Positions 1 through 6,824 of a DNA stretch of 64,000 bases are shown here, piece by piece. Both the position numbers and the translations under genes were made by a program. The stretch lies in IMG/VR virus record IMGVR_UViG_3300034417_000014, positions 25,847 to 89,846 of that record; one strand, written 5' to 3'. The stretch is from a virus. The notes beneath the pieces were generated by a model, which was not told where the DNA came from, ran no database searches, and was given only the letters and a program-made list of their open reading frames with translations. Numbering within the stretch: the stretch's first letter is position 1; every line of letters starts with the position of its first letter.

Positions 1-156
1 CTCACCGCAAAGAAAAGGATCAGGGAAGGTAAGAACTTACTTGAAACCTGGTCTCCCAAAGGTGCAATGAAACTCCAGATAGAAGCTGAGATGCAATCCT
101 GGAAAGAGTTGTACAACAAAGCGAAGTTCTTCTGGCAAAAAGAGATTGACCTCTAG
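1..156 (+). CDS. C-terminal part of an unidentified protein (cut by window edge)
   Basis: An open frame enters from the left edge and ends at TAG 154-156, leaving 51 residues. They are basic and tryptophan-rich (SWKEL, FFWQKEIDL) and look helical. The -35 box of the next gene's promoter lies inside the last codons. No family was recognised; the start is outside the window. Confidence 0.6.
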   Translation, partial: LTAKKRIREGKNLLETWSPKGAMKLQIEAEMQSWKELYNKAKFFWQKEIDL

Positions 157-174
157 GACTTCCGGAAGTATACT
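146..174 (+). promoter_or_regulatory. early promoter P1
   Basis: TTGACC, 17 bp, TATACT, then GTACACACATTA. The spacer contains the perfect palindrome ACTTCCGGAAGT. It drives the cluster starting at 205. Confidence 0.7.
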
Positions 175-204
175 GTACACACATTAACGCAACGGGACAA
201 GAAT

Positions 205-429
205 ATGGAACATTTCCCCTCCCAACAAGCTGCACTACAATGGATGGTCGAAGAACTTAATCAGAAAGATGAGTTCTGTATTGACAACGTGAGGTTTGCA
301 TTTAAGGATGACCCCGTTGCAATAGAGCACTACGAAGAGAAACGCGACAGTGGATGCTGTGGCAGCACTGACATGGATGTGAAAATCCTTGGCCGATTGG
401 CAACAATAGGCTGTAACTACGGACACTGA
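205..429 (+). CDS. small early protein, unknown
   Basis: 74 residues, acidic, with a Cys-Cys pair near residue 51 (SGCCGS). The ATG follows P1 by about 30 nt, with GGGAC as a weak ribosome site. It is first of a tightly packed group (205-1572) that otherwise codes mainly for membrane proteins. No domain recognised. Confidence 0.6.
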   Translation: MEHFPSQQAALQWMVEELNQKDEFCIDNVRFAFKDDPVAIEHYEEKRDSGCCGSTDMDVKILGRLATIGCNYGH

Positions 430-430
430 A

Positions 431-661
431 ATGAAAGTTGTACACCCGGCATATAAGTTTGTCGACTACATGGGGAACAGAATCCCGGTTCCCACCCACA
501 CTAGATTTATCGCAATGGATGCTGGCCACCACATACATGCGTTTCCTTACAAGCCAGTATACGGTGGCCTCGCTTGGGTATGTGACGGTAACGAATACAC
601 CCTCCTAGGCAAAGTTGAAACTGACTTACTCCCTGAACAGACACTGGTAGAAATCAAATGA
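431..661 (+). CDS. small early protein, unknown
   Basis: 76 residues, probably beta-rich, with a His-His-x-His stretch near residue 33 (GHHIHAF). It starts one base after the previous stop (TGAAATG) and its own stop overlaps the next start as ATGA, so translation is probably coupled. No family recognised. Confidence 0.6.
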   Translation: MKVVHPAYKFVDYMGNRIPVPTHTRFIAMDAGHHIHAFPYKPVYGGLAWVCDGNEYTLLGKVETDLLPEQTLVEIK

Positions 662-870
662 AATACTTCCATCACTTTTGTGGCGTGCTTGGGTTGTACA
701 ATGTTGCCGTTGGCATATTAAAACTTCTGCAAGCATACAACACAGCAGAGTTGACAATTGGCATCACTGTGATATGTATGCTTGTCATGGCACTCAACAT
801 ATGGGGATTGATTATCCCATCCCTTAAACGTCTTCAGGCTGCAAATGAATCTACTGAACCTAATACCTAG
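658..870 (+). CDS. small membrane protein, two helices
   Basis: 70 residues with two hydrophobic segments, about residues 7-27 and 32-54, and a polar tail. The start overlaps the previous stop by 4 nt. The following gene starts 26 nt inside it. Early membrane proteins of this size in phages often act on the host envelope or on superinfection, but nothing here identifies the role. Confidence 0.6.
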   Translation: MKYFHHFCGVLGLYNVAVGILKLLQAYNTAELTIGITVICMLVMALNIWGLIIPSLKRLQAANESTEPNT

Positions 871-1120
871 GGCTGTTGCGTTTGTTACAGACTCTCTAGA
901 AGCAATCCCTTGGATTAAGAACCAGCGGCAAATCTTCCGTGCAAATAAGGAACGTGTAGCTAAGGCGCTGTTTGCTTTAGAAGTCGTGATTATGGTTGCA
1001 GTAATATACACCCTTTTCAATCCAATGCAAACTAATTTCCAAGAGCTCTTTTTCTTTTGGGCAATTGTGTTTGGGATTCTTCTAGATACTTACACTAGGT
1101 ATGTGGTTGACATTCGGTAA
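845..1120 (+). CDS. small membrane protein, two helices
   Basis: 91 residues: a polar, basic N-terminal 40 residues, then hydrophobic segments at about 41-58 and 66-84. It overlaps the previous gene by 26 nt in another frame; upstream coupling is likely because no strong ribosome site precedes it. No homologous family recognised. Confidence 0.6.
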   Translation: MNLLNLIPRAVAFVTDSLEAIPWIKNQRQIFRANKERVAKALFALEVVIMVAVIYTLFNPMQTNFQELFFFWAIVFGILLDTYTRYVVDIR

Positions 1121-1157
1121 ATACCTAGCTAACATGTATCCAAGGAAGGAGTAGTAT

Positions 1158-1412
1158 ATGATTAGAAAGTATGGCCAATGGCTTATCGATCACAACTGTC
1201 GCTGGGTGCTACACACGATTGTCGTAGTGTATGCTGCACTAGCATTGATCCCTGTCAGCACGTATGCAGCGTTCTGTGCGTTCATAGACACCGTCGCACT
1301 AATGTTCCGCGATACTAAGGCAGTAATGGATCAAGTCAACGAAGCTAAGACTTCCCAGAAGATTATGGTTGACAAACTTGCACACTACAACGAGGACAAC
1401 TACGATGTTTAA
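1158..1412 (+). CDS. small membrane protein
   Basis: 84 residues with one long hydrophobic stretch at about 17-45 that could form one or two spans, followed by a charged helical C-terminus. A strong ribosome site (AAGGAAGGAG) precedes the ATG. It is the third membrane gene in a row. Function unknown. Confidence 0.65.
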   Translation: MIRKYGQWLIDHNCRWVLHTIVVVYAALALIPVSTYAAFCAFIDTVALMFRDTKAVMDQVNEAKTSQKIMVDKLAHYNEDNYDV

Positions 1413-1572
1413 GGCAATCAATGACTGGCTATATCGAACGTTTACTGAGCCGTTTGTTCCAGTTGACATCACATATCTCCCTGTAGTAAAATTGGAACCC
1501 GGGGATCTTGAAGGCTTCCCAGTCAAAATACAAGAGAAAGAATTAGAACCTCTCCCACCATTTATCTATTGA
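1405..1572 (+). CDS. small protein, unknown (start reassigned)
   Basis: A longer frame opens at 1369, but ATG 1405 overlaps the previous stop (1410-1412) and follows GAGGA, so 1405 is preferred, giving 55 residues. The C-terminus is acidic and proline-rich (EKELEPLPPF). Its stop codon TGA (1570-1572) lies inside the -35 box TTGACA of the next promoter. Confidence 0.5.
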   Translation: MFKAINDWLYRTFTEPFVPVDITYLPVVKLEPGDLEGFPVKIQEKELEPLPPFIY

Positions 1573-1597
1573 CATTCACTTCCTTGTCACTTATAAT
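1569..1597 (+). promoter_or_regulatory. early promoter P2
   Basis: TTGACA, 17 bp, TATAAT, followed by the conserved GTTTACACACTAAA. The -35 contains the stop codon of the upstream gene. Confidence 0.8.
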
Positions 1598-1628
1598 GTT
1601 TACACACTAAACAACTAGGTACAAGCAA

Positions 1629-2042
1629 ATGGCATATGTATCCCAAGACTTTAAAAAGAAAGTTTCCCCGATCATTAAGCAGATCATGCAGAAGTACAAA
1701 CTGCGTGGCAGCTTGTCAGTAAACCATCACTCAACGCTTGTACTTACTATTAAGCAGGGCGAGCTTGACATCATTGGCAACTACAACGCACAGCTGAAAG
1801 AACGTAACCACACTGGCGAGCTAGTTTGCTACCGTGAGAAGTACATGGATGTCAACACATATTGGATTGGCGAACAGTACACTGGCAAAGTTAAAGAATG
1901 CTTGGAAGAGATTTTAGTTGCAATGAAGGGTCCAGACTTTTTTGACAAGACGGACATTATGACTGACTACTTCCACGTGTCACACTACATTAACATCCAT
2001 GTAGGTCGTTGGGATAAGCCCTACGTTGTGCAAGCTGCATGA
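1629..2042 (+). CDS. LPD29-like domain protein
   Basis: 137 residues. The pattern MAYVSQ.FKKK near the N-terminus, SLSVNHHSTLVLTIK around residue 28, a middle 'YTGKVKECLEEIL' helix and the C-terminal DIMTDYFHVSHY...GRWDKPY resemble, from memory, the small 'large polyvalent protein associated' domain LPD29 found alone or fused in mobile elements and phages. The molecular role of that domain is not established. The gene follows P2 and its stop overlaps the next start (ATGA). Confidence 0.6.
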   Translation: MAYVSQDFKKKVSPIIKQIMQKYKLRGSLSVNHHSTLVLTIKQGELDIIGNYNAQLKERNHTGELVCYREKYMDVNTYWIGEQYTGKVKECLEEILVAMKGPDFFDKTDIMTDYFHVSHYINIHVGRWDKPYVVQAA

Positions 2043-2266
2043 ACAAGCAGCGCATCATTATAGTAGACGAGTACGGTCCCGGCCGTGCTCAACTAGTAGC
2101 AGCGATCGAAGCACTGGGCATGGTAGTTTGTGAGCCCAGTGGCCACGGGTTGACAATTAAACTAACTGACGGCATGGAACATCTCGCGGAGTGTCGCATT
2201 GTAGATCCAGTCGAGAAGCCTTACTGGCAACGCAACAGTGGCAAAGGTAAACGCAAAAAGTGGTAG
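2039..2266 (+). CDS. small basic-tailed protein, unknown
   Basis: 75 residues. The N-terminus (KQRIIIVDEYGPGRAQLVAAIEAL) looks like a beta-alpha unit and the C-terminus ends in a lysine/arginine cluster (GKGKRKKW). It overlaps the upstream gene by 4 nt, so the two are probably made together. No family assigned. Confidence 0.6.
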   Translation: MNKQRIIIVDEYGPGRAQLVAAIEALGMVVCEPSGHGLTIKLTDGMEHLAECRIVDPVEKPYWQRNSGKGKRKKW

Positions 2267-2306
2267 ACCAAGATGACCTACCTGTACAGATTTATCAACC
2301 AAGATG

Positions 2307-2347
2307 ACCTGCAGAAAAAACCTAACCTCCAATGATTTTCTGCAGGT
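2307..2347 (+). terminator. terminator hairpin after the 1629-2266 unit
   Basis: Perfect 12-bp inverted repeat ACCTGCAGAAAA (2307-2318) / TTTTCTGCAGGT (2336-2347), followed by TTTT-rich sequence. It also carries a copy of the dispersed 'cctgcagaaa' repeat. Confidence 0.6.
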
Positions 2348-2403
2348 TTTATCTACAGAAATTGCCTAACAAGAAAGACTTTTCAAAATCGTTTTATCAA
2401 TAA

Positions 2404-2432
2404 TTGACAACTAACTCTTTTCCACTTATAAT
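2404..2432 (+). promoter_or_regulatory. early promoter P3
   Basis: TTGACA, 17 bp, TATAAT, then GTTTACACACTAAG. Drives 2460-2916. Confidence 0.8.
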
Positions 2433-2459
2433 GTTTACACACTAAGCAGGACAGATACA

Positions 2460-2663
2460 ATGGCAAGCGTGTTTACTGTAACACTAGCAGGCAGTGGCGA
2501 ACAAGAAGAGATCCTGATCGATGTTACGGACAGAGACAGCCTAGACTACTTCAAAGTGAACTCTGGCTGTTTAGAGTTTTACTCCCGCAATCAGTTTACT
2601 ATCTATGCTCCAGGAACGTGGACACTAGTGACTTCTAAAGAGGTGCAGGCCGGTGCGTGGTAA
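2460..2663 (+). CDS. small protein, unknown
   Basis: 67 residues, probably beta-rich. The ATG follows AGGA at normal distance after P3. It overlaps the next frame by 11 nt. No domain recognised. Confidence 0.6.
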   Translation: MASVFTVTLAGSGEQEEILIDVTDRDSLDYFKVNSGCLEFYSRNQFTIYAPGTWTLVTSKEVQAGAW

Positions 2664-2916
2664 GTATAGCCCGACAATCTCCGAAGCATACTATAACGAC
2701 CAGAAGTGGTTCGAAAGATATGCGAACGGCGAACAATATGATCCAGAAGGTTATGACTCGTACGGCTATGATGTTTACGACATTGACAGAGCTGGCAACC
2801 ACGAGAACGAATACTGTCGAGATGATCCTAACAGTGACTTCAACTCTAAGTATGATGCTGCACAACTGGATTGGGGATTCGATGGGACTAAGCCAGTACT
2901 AATCTCCGCAGCATAG
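2653..2916 (+). CDS. tyrosine/aspartate-rich small protein
   Basis: 87 residues from a GTG start, with GAGGTG about 8 nt upstream. The middle is strikingly rich in Tyr, Asp and Gly (for example GYDSYGYDVYDID). The protein is strongly acidic. It overlaps the preceding gene; the other frame through the same bases (2657-2902) lacks this consistent composition and is treated as a shadow. Function unknown. Confidence 0.5.
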   Translation: MRGKYSPTISEAYYNDQKWFERYANGEQYDPEGYDSYGYDVYDIDRAGNHENEYCRDDPNSDFNSKYDAAQLDWGFDGTKPVLISAA

Positions 2917-3122
2917 CATCGCCGCAAGCGCATGTCAACCGCCTACCTCCAGTCTCCACCAGCTTGCATAGTATAGCATCGCTGCCTGGGACCTGTCAAC
3001 CGAAAATGGAAAAATCTGCAAAAATCTTCAAAAATTCTAGACCTCAGCCAACCGCTGCTGCCATGGTGACAAGCTACGCGATCCCGCAATAGGTGTCAAC
3101 CTATTTTGTTGCAACAAAGTGG
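2917..3122 (+). other. short non-coding gap with small direct repeats
   Basis: No gene seen. ATAGCATCGC(C/T)GC occurs twice, near 2915 and 2973, and TGTCAACC occurs three times (near 2934, 2995 and 3095). Confidence 0.4.
3088..3108 (+). terminator. small terminator-like hairpin
   Basis: AATAGGT (3088-3094), loop GTCA, ACCTATT (3099-3105), followed by TTGTT. It lies just upstream of P4. Confidence 0.4.
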
Positions 3123-3151
3123 TAGACATTTGGGAGATTGCTTGCTATAAT
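3123..3151 (+). promoter_or_regulatory. early promoter P4
   Basis: GTGG-TAGACA, 17 bp, TATAAT, then GTTTACACACTAAA. First of the TAGACA-type copies; no clear spacer palindrome here. Confidence 0.75.
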
Positions 3152-3183
3152 GTTTACACACTAAAGCAAAGCGGAGCTACAAA

Positions 3184-3399
3184 ATGAAAGTAACTGTAAA
3201 TAACACTACTGTAACTGTCAACAACAAAGACCTCCCCAGCGCGGGGAACGTTACGCTGCTGCAAAATACTGTAGAAGTTGTTGACGACGAGCTGCGTTTT
3301 GTTGTAGTATGTAACCCTGGCTCGCGGGAACCCAAGCGCCAATATGCTTGCGCGTTCACAATGCACGGGGAGCTATTAGGCTACTTTACAGTTAATTAA
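3184..3399 (+). CDS. small beta-rich protein, unknown
   Basis: 71 residues beginning with alternating Val/Thr/Asn (KVTVNNTTVTVNNKD), typical of beta strands. A CGGAG ribosome site sits just before the ATG. It forms its own promoter-gene-terminator cassette between P4 and the hairpin at 3411. Confidence 0.6.
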   Translation: MKVTVNNTTVTVNNKDLPSAGNVTLLQNTVEVVDDELRFVVVCNPGSREPKRQYACAFTMHGELLGYFTVN

Positions 3400-3410
3400 T
3401 TTACAAAAGT

Positions 3411-3439
3411 CAAGCACTTTATGTTGTGTAAAGTGCTTG
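3411..3439 (+). terminator. terminator hairpin fused to promoter P5
   Basis: CAAGCACTTTA (3411-3421), 7-nt loop, TAAAGTGCTTG (3429-3439). The 3' arm supplies the first three bases of the P5 -35 (TTGCTC). Confidence 0.55.
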
Positions 3440-3465
3440 CTCTTCCACTTTCGTTCCGCTATAAT
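3437..3465 (+). promoter_or_regulatory. early promoter P5
   Basis: TTGCTC, 17 bp, TATAAT, then GCTAACACACAAAC. The -35 is part of the preceding hairpin. Confidence 0.7.
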
Positions 3466-3498
3466 GCTAACACACAAACAGCAAAGCAGGGCCAAAAA

Positions 3499-3663
3499 AT
3501 GCAACAGCAACTTACAGTTCAAGATTTCGAAATCGACCTGCAAAAACTTGCTATCCGCTACAAGTCCAAAAACGTGCAGCGCAAAGCAGCGGGCCGCCTT
3601 GTTATTTCATTCTACGCACACATTGCCCCACAATGCAAGCAAATCATTGCCGCTAAGTATTAA
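3499..3663 (+). CDS. small 'YAHIAPQC' family protein (copy 1)
   Basis: 54 residues. A longer frame opens upstream, but it would begin before the P5 -10 box, so ATG 3499 (after GCAGGGCC) is chosen. It pairs with the gene at 11342: both have QDF.ID near residue 10 and YAHIAPQC close to the C-terminus. Basic, probably helical. Function unknown; the paralogue and the shared leader argue that it is real. Confidence 0.65.
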   Translation: MQQQLTVQDFEIDLQKLAIRYKSKNVQRKAAGRLVISFYAHIAPQCKQIIAAKY

Positions 3664-3672
3664 AAACAAAAT

Positions 3673-3696
3673 GCAGGCACTGTAAAAAGTGCTTGC
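3673..3696 (+). terminator. terminator hairpin fused to promoter P6
   Basis: GCAGGCACT (3673-3681) / AGTGCTTGC (3688-3696), one G-T wobble, 6-nt loop. The 3' arm runs into the P6 -35 (3693). Confidence 0.5.
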
Positions 3697-3721
3697 TCTT
3701 CCACTTTCGTTCCGCTATAAT
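3693..3721 (+). promoter_or_regulatory. early promoter P6
   Basis: TTGCTC, 17 bp, TATAAT, then GTTTACACACTAAA. Confidence 0.75.
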
Positions 3722-3755
3722 GTTTACACACTAAACAACAAGGGAACACAACAAG

Positions 3756-3944
3756 ATGCCTACTGTATACGCGCAGATTGCAGCATTGCTTAAAAACACA
3801 ACAGCAGAGCTAACTACAGAGGAAGTACGCGAGATGCTTGCAGACGGGGACACTGCAGACTTGTTAGCGCGTGTTACGTGCAATATACAAGACGAGGACA
3901 TAGTTGCGCAAGTAGAGACGCTTGTAGAGCAAGCAACAGATTAA
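3756..3944 (+). CDS. small acidic helical protein
   Basis: 62 residues, very acidic and alanine/leucine-rich, probably all helix (TTEEVREMLADGD, EDIVAQVETLVEQ). It starts about 35 nt after the P6 -10. One-gene cassette between P6 and P7. No family recognised; strongly acidic small phage proteins are sometimes DNA mimics, but nothing specific supports that here. Confidence 0.6.
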   Translation: MPTVYAQIAALLKNTTAELTTEEVREMLADGDTADLLARVTCNIQDEDIVAQVETLVEQATD

Positions 3945-3951
3945 AAAGTGG

Positions 3952-3980
3952 TAGACAAGCGGCAAGGACGCTGCTATAAT
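3952..3980 (+). promoter_or_regulatory. early promoter P7
   Basis: GTGG-TAGACA, 17 bp, TATAAT, then GTTTACACACTAAC. The spacer carries AGCGGC / GCTGCT, which pairs with one wobble. Confidence 0.8.
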
Positions 3981-4017
3981 GTTTACACACTAACAGCAGC
4001 GCAACGGAGCAACAACT

Positions 4018-4377
4018 ATGTCGTACACGGAATCTTATACCTACGTCGAGGCACAATCTACGCTAACTAATGCCCAAGTGCTTGACTTCTGCAAAACCTT
4101 GCAATTGCAAGCGCCTGCTATCAACGCGCATAAAATTATGCAAAAAGCAACCAAAGTCTACGACCTGGACGACGACGTTATAGCATTAAGCAACGCCACA
4201 GTCAAGACAATTATGCAAGTCCTCAACCTTACGGAAGAGCAATTAAGCTGCCTGCATAGCGAGTTTAGTTTTAACAGCTCTACCGCCGAGGTTGACAGCG
4301 ACCTAATATTTGTGCGTCTGCTACGCGACACTAGCAAGTACATTTCGGAATGGGAGGCTATTGTAGCAGACCAATAA
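4018..4377 (+). CDS. early protein, unknown (119 residues)
   Basis: 119 residues, acidic and probably mostly helical. A CGGAG-like site precedes ATG 4018. Single-gene cassette between P7 and the hairpin at 4386. No motif recognised. Confidence 0.65.
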   Translation: MSYTESYTYVEAQSTLTNAQVLDFCKTLQLQAPAINAHKIMQKATKVYDLDDDVIALSNATVKTIMQVLNLTEEQLSCLHSEFSFNSSTAEVDSDLIFVRLLRDTSKYISEWEAIVADQ

Positions 4378-4385
4378 ACAAAATG

Positions 4386-4414
4386 CAAGCACTTTATGTT
4401 GTGTAAAGTGCTTG
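4386..4414 (+). terminator. terminator hairpin fused to promoter P8
   Basis: Same hairpin as at 3411 (CAAGCACTTTA / TAAAGTGCTTG, same loop), again running into a TTGCTC -35. Confidence 0.55.
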
Positions 4415-4440
4415 CTCTTTCACTTTAGTTCCACTATAAT
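4412..4440 (+). promoter_or_regulatory. early promoter P8
   Basis: TTGCTC, 17 bp, TATAAT, then GTTTACACACTAAA. Confidence 0.75.
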
Positions 4441-4473
4441 GTTTACACACTAAAGCAAACGGGAACTAAGAAA

Positions 4474-4686
4474 ATGGCACTTAACATTGTAGTAAGCGAA
4501 GCTACTGTCGAGGGCACCCGCACTATTTCGATCAACGGCCAACCTACTGCGTACAAAATGCAACTAGACGAGAAGGGCTGGTGGCTTGTAACATACGGCG
4601 AGGAGTTTGTCGACTACTTTTTGCACTTGCATTGCATTTATTACACAATTGAAATAGACTACACAATTATCCGCAAAATGGGTTGA
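4474..4686 (+). CDS. small protein, unknown
   Basis: 70 residues, beta-rich (TVEGTRTISING; KGWWLVTYGEEFVDYF). GGGAA precedes the ATG. Its TGA stop (4684-4686) lies inside the -35 of P9. No family recognised. Confidence 0.6.
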   Translation: MALNIVVSEATVEGTRTISINGQPTAYKMQLDEKGWWLVTYGEEFVDYFLHLHCIYYTIEIDYTIIRKMG

Positions 4687-4711
4687 CATTCCTTTCCACT
4701 TTCGTTATAAT
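4683..4711 (+). promoter_or_regulatory. early promoter P9
   Basis: TTGACA, 17 bp, TATAAT, then GTTTACACACTAAA. The -35 contains the upstream stop codon. Confidence 0.8.
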
Positions 4712-4742
4712 GTTTACACACTAAACAAACGGAGTAGTAAAA

Positions 4743-4934
4743 ATGCTAACAGCAGAAGACGGCGCAAAGATGAAAGATCTCAAGGCGCGTGTATTGGCAA
4801 ACAAGCCAGTCTCCGATGTTGAGAAGCAGTGGATCTTGGATAAGCTAAAGCAAGAGAAGTCGCTTGTCAACCCCAAAGTTGTACAAGCTGCGCGCAACAG
4901 TGGCTTCAACGTAGATGGGATACTTGTCAAGTGA
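4743..4934 (+). CDS. small helical protein, unknown
   Basis: 63 residues, lysine-rich and probably helical (KMKDLKARVL, KQWILDKLKQEKSL). CGGAG ribosome site. Its stop overlaps the next start (ATGA-like GTGAAAT arrangement at 4931), so the pair is probably co-translated. Confidence 0.6.
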   Translation: MLTAEDGAKMKDLKARVLANKPVSDVEKQWILDKLKQEKSLVNPKVVQAARNSGFNVDGILVK

Positions 4935-5152
4935 AATTACTCGATCCGTTGCTTCCCTTCTTGTCAATACACGGAAACACGTACATTGTCAAGTCTGGCC
5001 ATATTGTTCGGAGCAATGACGTAGACGTTAGCTTCTTTTACGTGGAAGGTCAACAGGTCATTGCATACTTTGAGAACGAGCAGGACGGGGCCTACGAGGA
5101 AGTTATTCACAGTCTAAGCGTAATAAAAGTATTCGAAAGAGTTGACTTTTAG
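4931..5152 (+). CDS. small protein, unknown
   Basis: 73 residues starting from a GTG at 4931 overlapping the upstream stop by 4 nt. Mixed beta composition (GNTYIVKSGHIVRSNDVDVSF). P10 overlaps its final codons. No family recognised. Confidence 0.55.
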   Translation: MKLLDPLLPFLSIHGNTYIVKSGHIVRSNDVDVSFFYVEGQQVIAYFENEQDGAYEEVIHSLSVIKVFERVDF

Positions 5153-5170
5153 TTCCACTTCCGCTATTAT
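5142..5170 (+). promoter_or_regulatory. early promoter P10
   Basis: TTGACT, 17 bp, TATTAT, then GTTTACACACTAAA. The -35 lies in the end of the upstream gene. Confidence 0.75.
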
Positions 5171-5201
5171 GTTTACACACTAAACAACTAGGTGCAAGCA
5201 A

Positions 5202-5420
5202 ATGGCGGAATACACTTTAGTTAGACAGCAAAAGAAGAGCAGCGGGTTCTCCGGGTACCTCCTGGAGCATGGGGAACAAGTCGCAGCAGTCACCCGACCA
5301 AACGGAACAGTGCGGGATTATAAAGTCCGGTGGTTCACTGATCGTGCTATAGCACGTTTCCAAACGTATTGCAACTGCCTATCCATCGAAGAAACACTCG
5401 AGGCATTAGAGCCAAAATAG
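5202..5420 (+). CDS. small protein, unknown
   Basis: 72 residues, basic N-terminal half with beta character and an acidic end (SIEETLEALE). Stop TAG immediately precedes the GTGG of P11. Single-gene cassette. Confidence 0.6.
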   Translation: MAEYTLVRQQKKSSGFSGYLLEHGEQVAAVTRPNGTVRDYKVRWFTDRAIARFQTYCNCLSIEETLEALEPK

Positions 5421-5423
5421 TGG

Positions 5424-5452
5424 TAGACAAGCGGGGGAAACCCCGCTATAAT
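5424..5452 (+). promoter_or_regulatory. early promoter P11 with spacer hairpin
   Basis: GTGG-TAGACA, 17 bp, TATAAT, then GTTTACATACTAAA. The spacer plus first -10 base is a perfect hairpin: AGCGGGG (5430-5436), GAAA tetraloop, CCCCGCT (5441-5447). Confidence 0.85.
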
Positions 5453-5484
5453 GTTTACATACTAAAGCAAACGGAGCAAAGAAC

Positions 5485-5844
5485 ATGATCGAAGACTACA
5501 GCACAATCAAAGTTGGGCAGCAAGTATCCGTACAAAGCAGAGGGCACTCTGAGGGCGTTTACGAGGTAACTAAAGTAAACAAGATGCGCGTAGAAGTCAA
5601 GCGTATATCCGACGGATACGAACGTGCGTTTTCTGTCAAGACCCAAATTGAACTTAACCGACTTTACCGCGATCGTTACAACACAGCGCGCATTGAAACA
5701 GTGCATACCAAAATGGTGCGGGAAGCATGCGAAGCAGCGCGTAGAATTAAGCGTGAACTGTTTGACAAAGCTGCAGAAGCAGCTACACGTAACCATCTCG
5801 CAGATCTCAAAGAACTTGTCCAACAACTCGAAAACTTAGCATAA
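5485..5844 (+). CDS. early protein: beta N-terminus, helical C-terminus
   Basis: 119 residues. Residues about 8-50 look like a small beta barrel (VGQQVSVQSRGHSEGVYEVTKVN), the rest is a long charged helix rich in Arg, Lys and Glu. GGAG precedes the ATG. It is followed after 10 nt by a membrane protein gene with its own ribosome site. No family assigned. Confidence 0.65.
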   Translation: MIEDYSTIKVGQQVSVQSRGHSEGVYEVTKVNKMRVEVKRISDGYERAFSVKTQIELNRLYRDRYNTARIETVHTKMVREACEAARRIKRELFDKAAEAATRNHLADLKELVQQLENLA

Positions 5845-5854
5845 GGAAGGGGCA

Positions 5855-6166
5855 ATGTCAATGGTCAACCCAATCATCGTAGTATTGTGTTCCGTAGCAG
5901 TCCTATTCGTAGTAGGCTACATAGCTGTCCAGGGTGGCGTGAAGGAGTCACTGTGCGCGTTCCTTTGCTTTACAGCAGCAACAGTCACGATCATAACCTA
6001 CAACGCAGGGCACGGGAATCTTGTTGCTATGGGCTTTACAGGGGCGGTGGCGCTGCTCATGGCGTGCATGTGGTCATGGAAAAATCCACTCAACAAGGCA
6101 CTAACCCTCCTCCTAATACTAACAGCACTCTTGAACTCTGTCAACTTTTATCATTTGTTTAAATAG
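5855..6166 (+). CDS. polytopic small membrane protein
   Basis: 103 residues, with four hydrophobic segments at about 6-26, 31-50, 54-74 and 80-97 and almost no long soluble loops. AAGGAAGGGG precedes the ATG. It shares the transcript of the 5485 gene. Probably an inner-membrane protein; no known holin or transporter signature could be assigned. Confidence 0.65.
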   Translation: MSMVNPIIVVLCSVAVLFVVGYIAVQGGVKESLCAFLCFTAATVTIITYNAGHGNLVAMGFTGAVALLMACMWSWKNPLNKALTLLLILTALLNSVNFYHLFK

Positions 6167-6169
6167 TGG

Positions 6170-6198
6170 TAGACAAGTGGGTGAAAGCCCGCTATAAT
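6170..6198 (+). promoter_or_regulatory. early promoter P12 with spacer hairpin
   Basis: GTGG-TAGACA, 17 bp, TATAAT, then GTTTACATACTAAA. Spacer hairpin AGTGGGT-GAAA-GCCCGCT keeps the GAAA loop and pairing (two wobbles) although the stem sequence differs from P11. Confidence 0.85.
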
Positions 6199-6229
6199 GT
6201 TTACATACTAAACAAACGGAGTAAAGCAA

Positions 6230-6517
6230 ATGGCTAAGCAAACAATGAAGCACAAAGTTAAAGCATTGTTGGACGAGAACGGCTTGGAATATGGCCGCAA
6301 CAAAGCAGGCGACATTGTAGTGCGCAAGGGCTACTTTTACAAAGGCAACGCTACGCACGAAGCATTGGCAACGCGCATTATGGGAATGTTGACACAGGAA
6401 GGATTACGTGCTACGGTGGTCGAGTCCTACGATCAATGGGCCCCGTTTAACGGCGGGGCAAGCACTGCAAAAAACTCCCACTTCGCAGTTGTACTCCGCG
6501 TAACAGAGGAAGCGTAA
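6230..6517 (+). CDS. early protein, unknown (95 residues)
   Basis: 95 residues, basic; N-terminal helix (HKVKALLDENGL), a short beta section and a second helix around 45-58, then a strand at the end (HFAVVLRVTEE). It has an alpha/beta look but no recognised family. CGGAG precedes the ATG. Confidence 0.6.
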   Translation: MAKQTMKHKVKALLDENGLEYGRNKAGDIVVRKGYFYKGNATHEALATRIMGMLTQEGLRATVVESYDQWAPFNGGASTAKNSHFAVVLRVTEEA

Positions 6518-6524
6518 ATAGTGG

Positions 6525-6553
6525 TAGACAAGCGGGGGAAACCCCGCTATAAT
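6525..6553 (+). promoter_or_regulatory. early promoter P13 with spacer hairpin
   Basis: TAGACA, 17 bp, TATAAT, GTTTACATACTAAA; spacer AGCGGGG-GAAA-CCCCGCT. The surrounding 75 bp recur 240 bp downstream as P14. Confidence 0.85.
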
Positions 6554-6584
6554 GTTTACATACTAAACAAGTGGAGCAAAGCAA

Positions 6585-6761
6585 ATGGCACATACATTTA
6601 CAACTTGGAATGCTTATGTAAACAATCGTAAGATTGACAGCGCGCATTACTTGTCGTCCATGACCAAAGAGGACGTGACCAAAGATATGCAAGTGTGGGC
6701 AGATTATTTCCTCCCTGTCAAGAAGGCATCCAAAATTGTAGTGCGCAAAGCCCGCAAATAG
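6585..6761 (+). CDS. 58-residue early protein, unknown
   Basis: ATG 6585 after GTGGAGC, stop TAG 6759-6761; 58 residues with a basic C-terminus (KASKIVVRKARK). It sits as a cassette between the near-identical promoters P13 and P14. No family recognised. Confidence 0.6.
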   Translation: MAHTFTTWNAYVNNRKIDSAHYLSSMTKEDVTKDMQVWADYFLPVKKASKIVVRKARK

Positions 6762-6764
6762 TGG

Positions 6765-6793
6765 TAGACAAGCGGGGGAAACCCCGCTATAAT
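6765..6793 (+). promoter_or_regulatory. early promoter P14 with spacer hairpin
   Basis: Same sequence as P13 including spacer hairpin AGCGGGG-GAAA-CCCCGCT and leader. Confidence 0.85.
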
Positions 6794-6824
6794 GTTTACA
6801 TACTAAACAAGTGGAGCAAAGCAA

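Noticed and set aside
2657-2902. 81-residue Thr/Met-rich frame
   Set aside because: Same bases as the Tyr/Asp-rich 2653 frame, which has better ribosome-site spacing and a more consistent composition.
3954-4056. Leftward frame crossing P7 (3874-4056)
   Set aside because: Would be read through the promoter and start of the 4018 gene; shadow of adjacent coding sequence.
5455-5826. 123-residue leftward frame
   Set aside because: Antisense of the 5485 gene and overlaps P11; composition is shadow-like.
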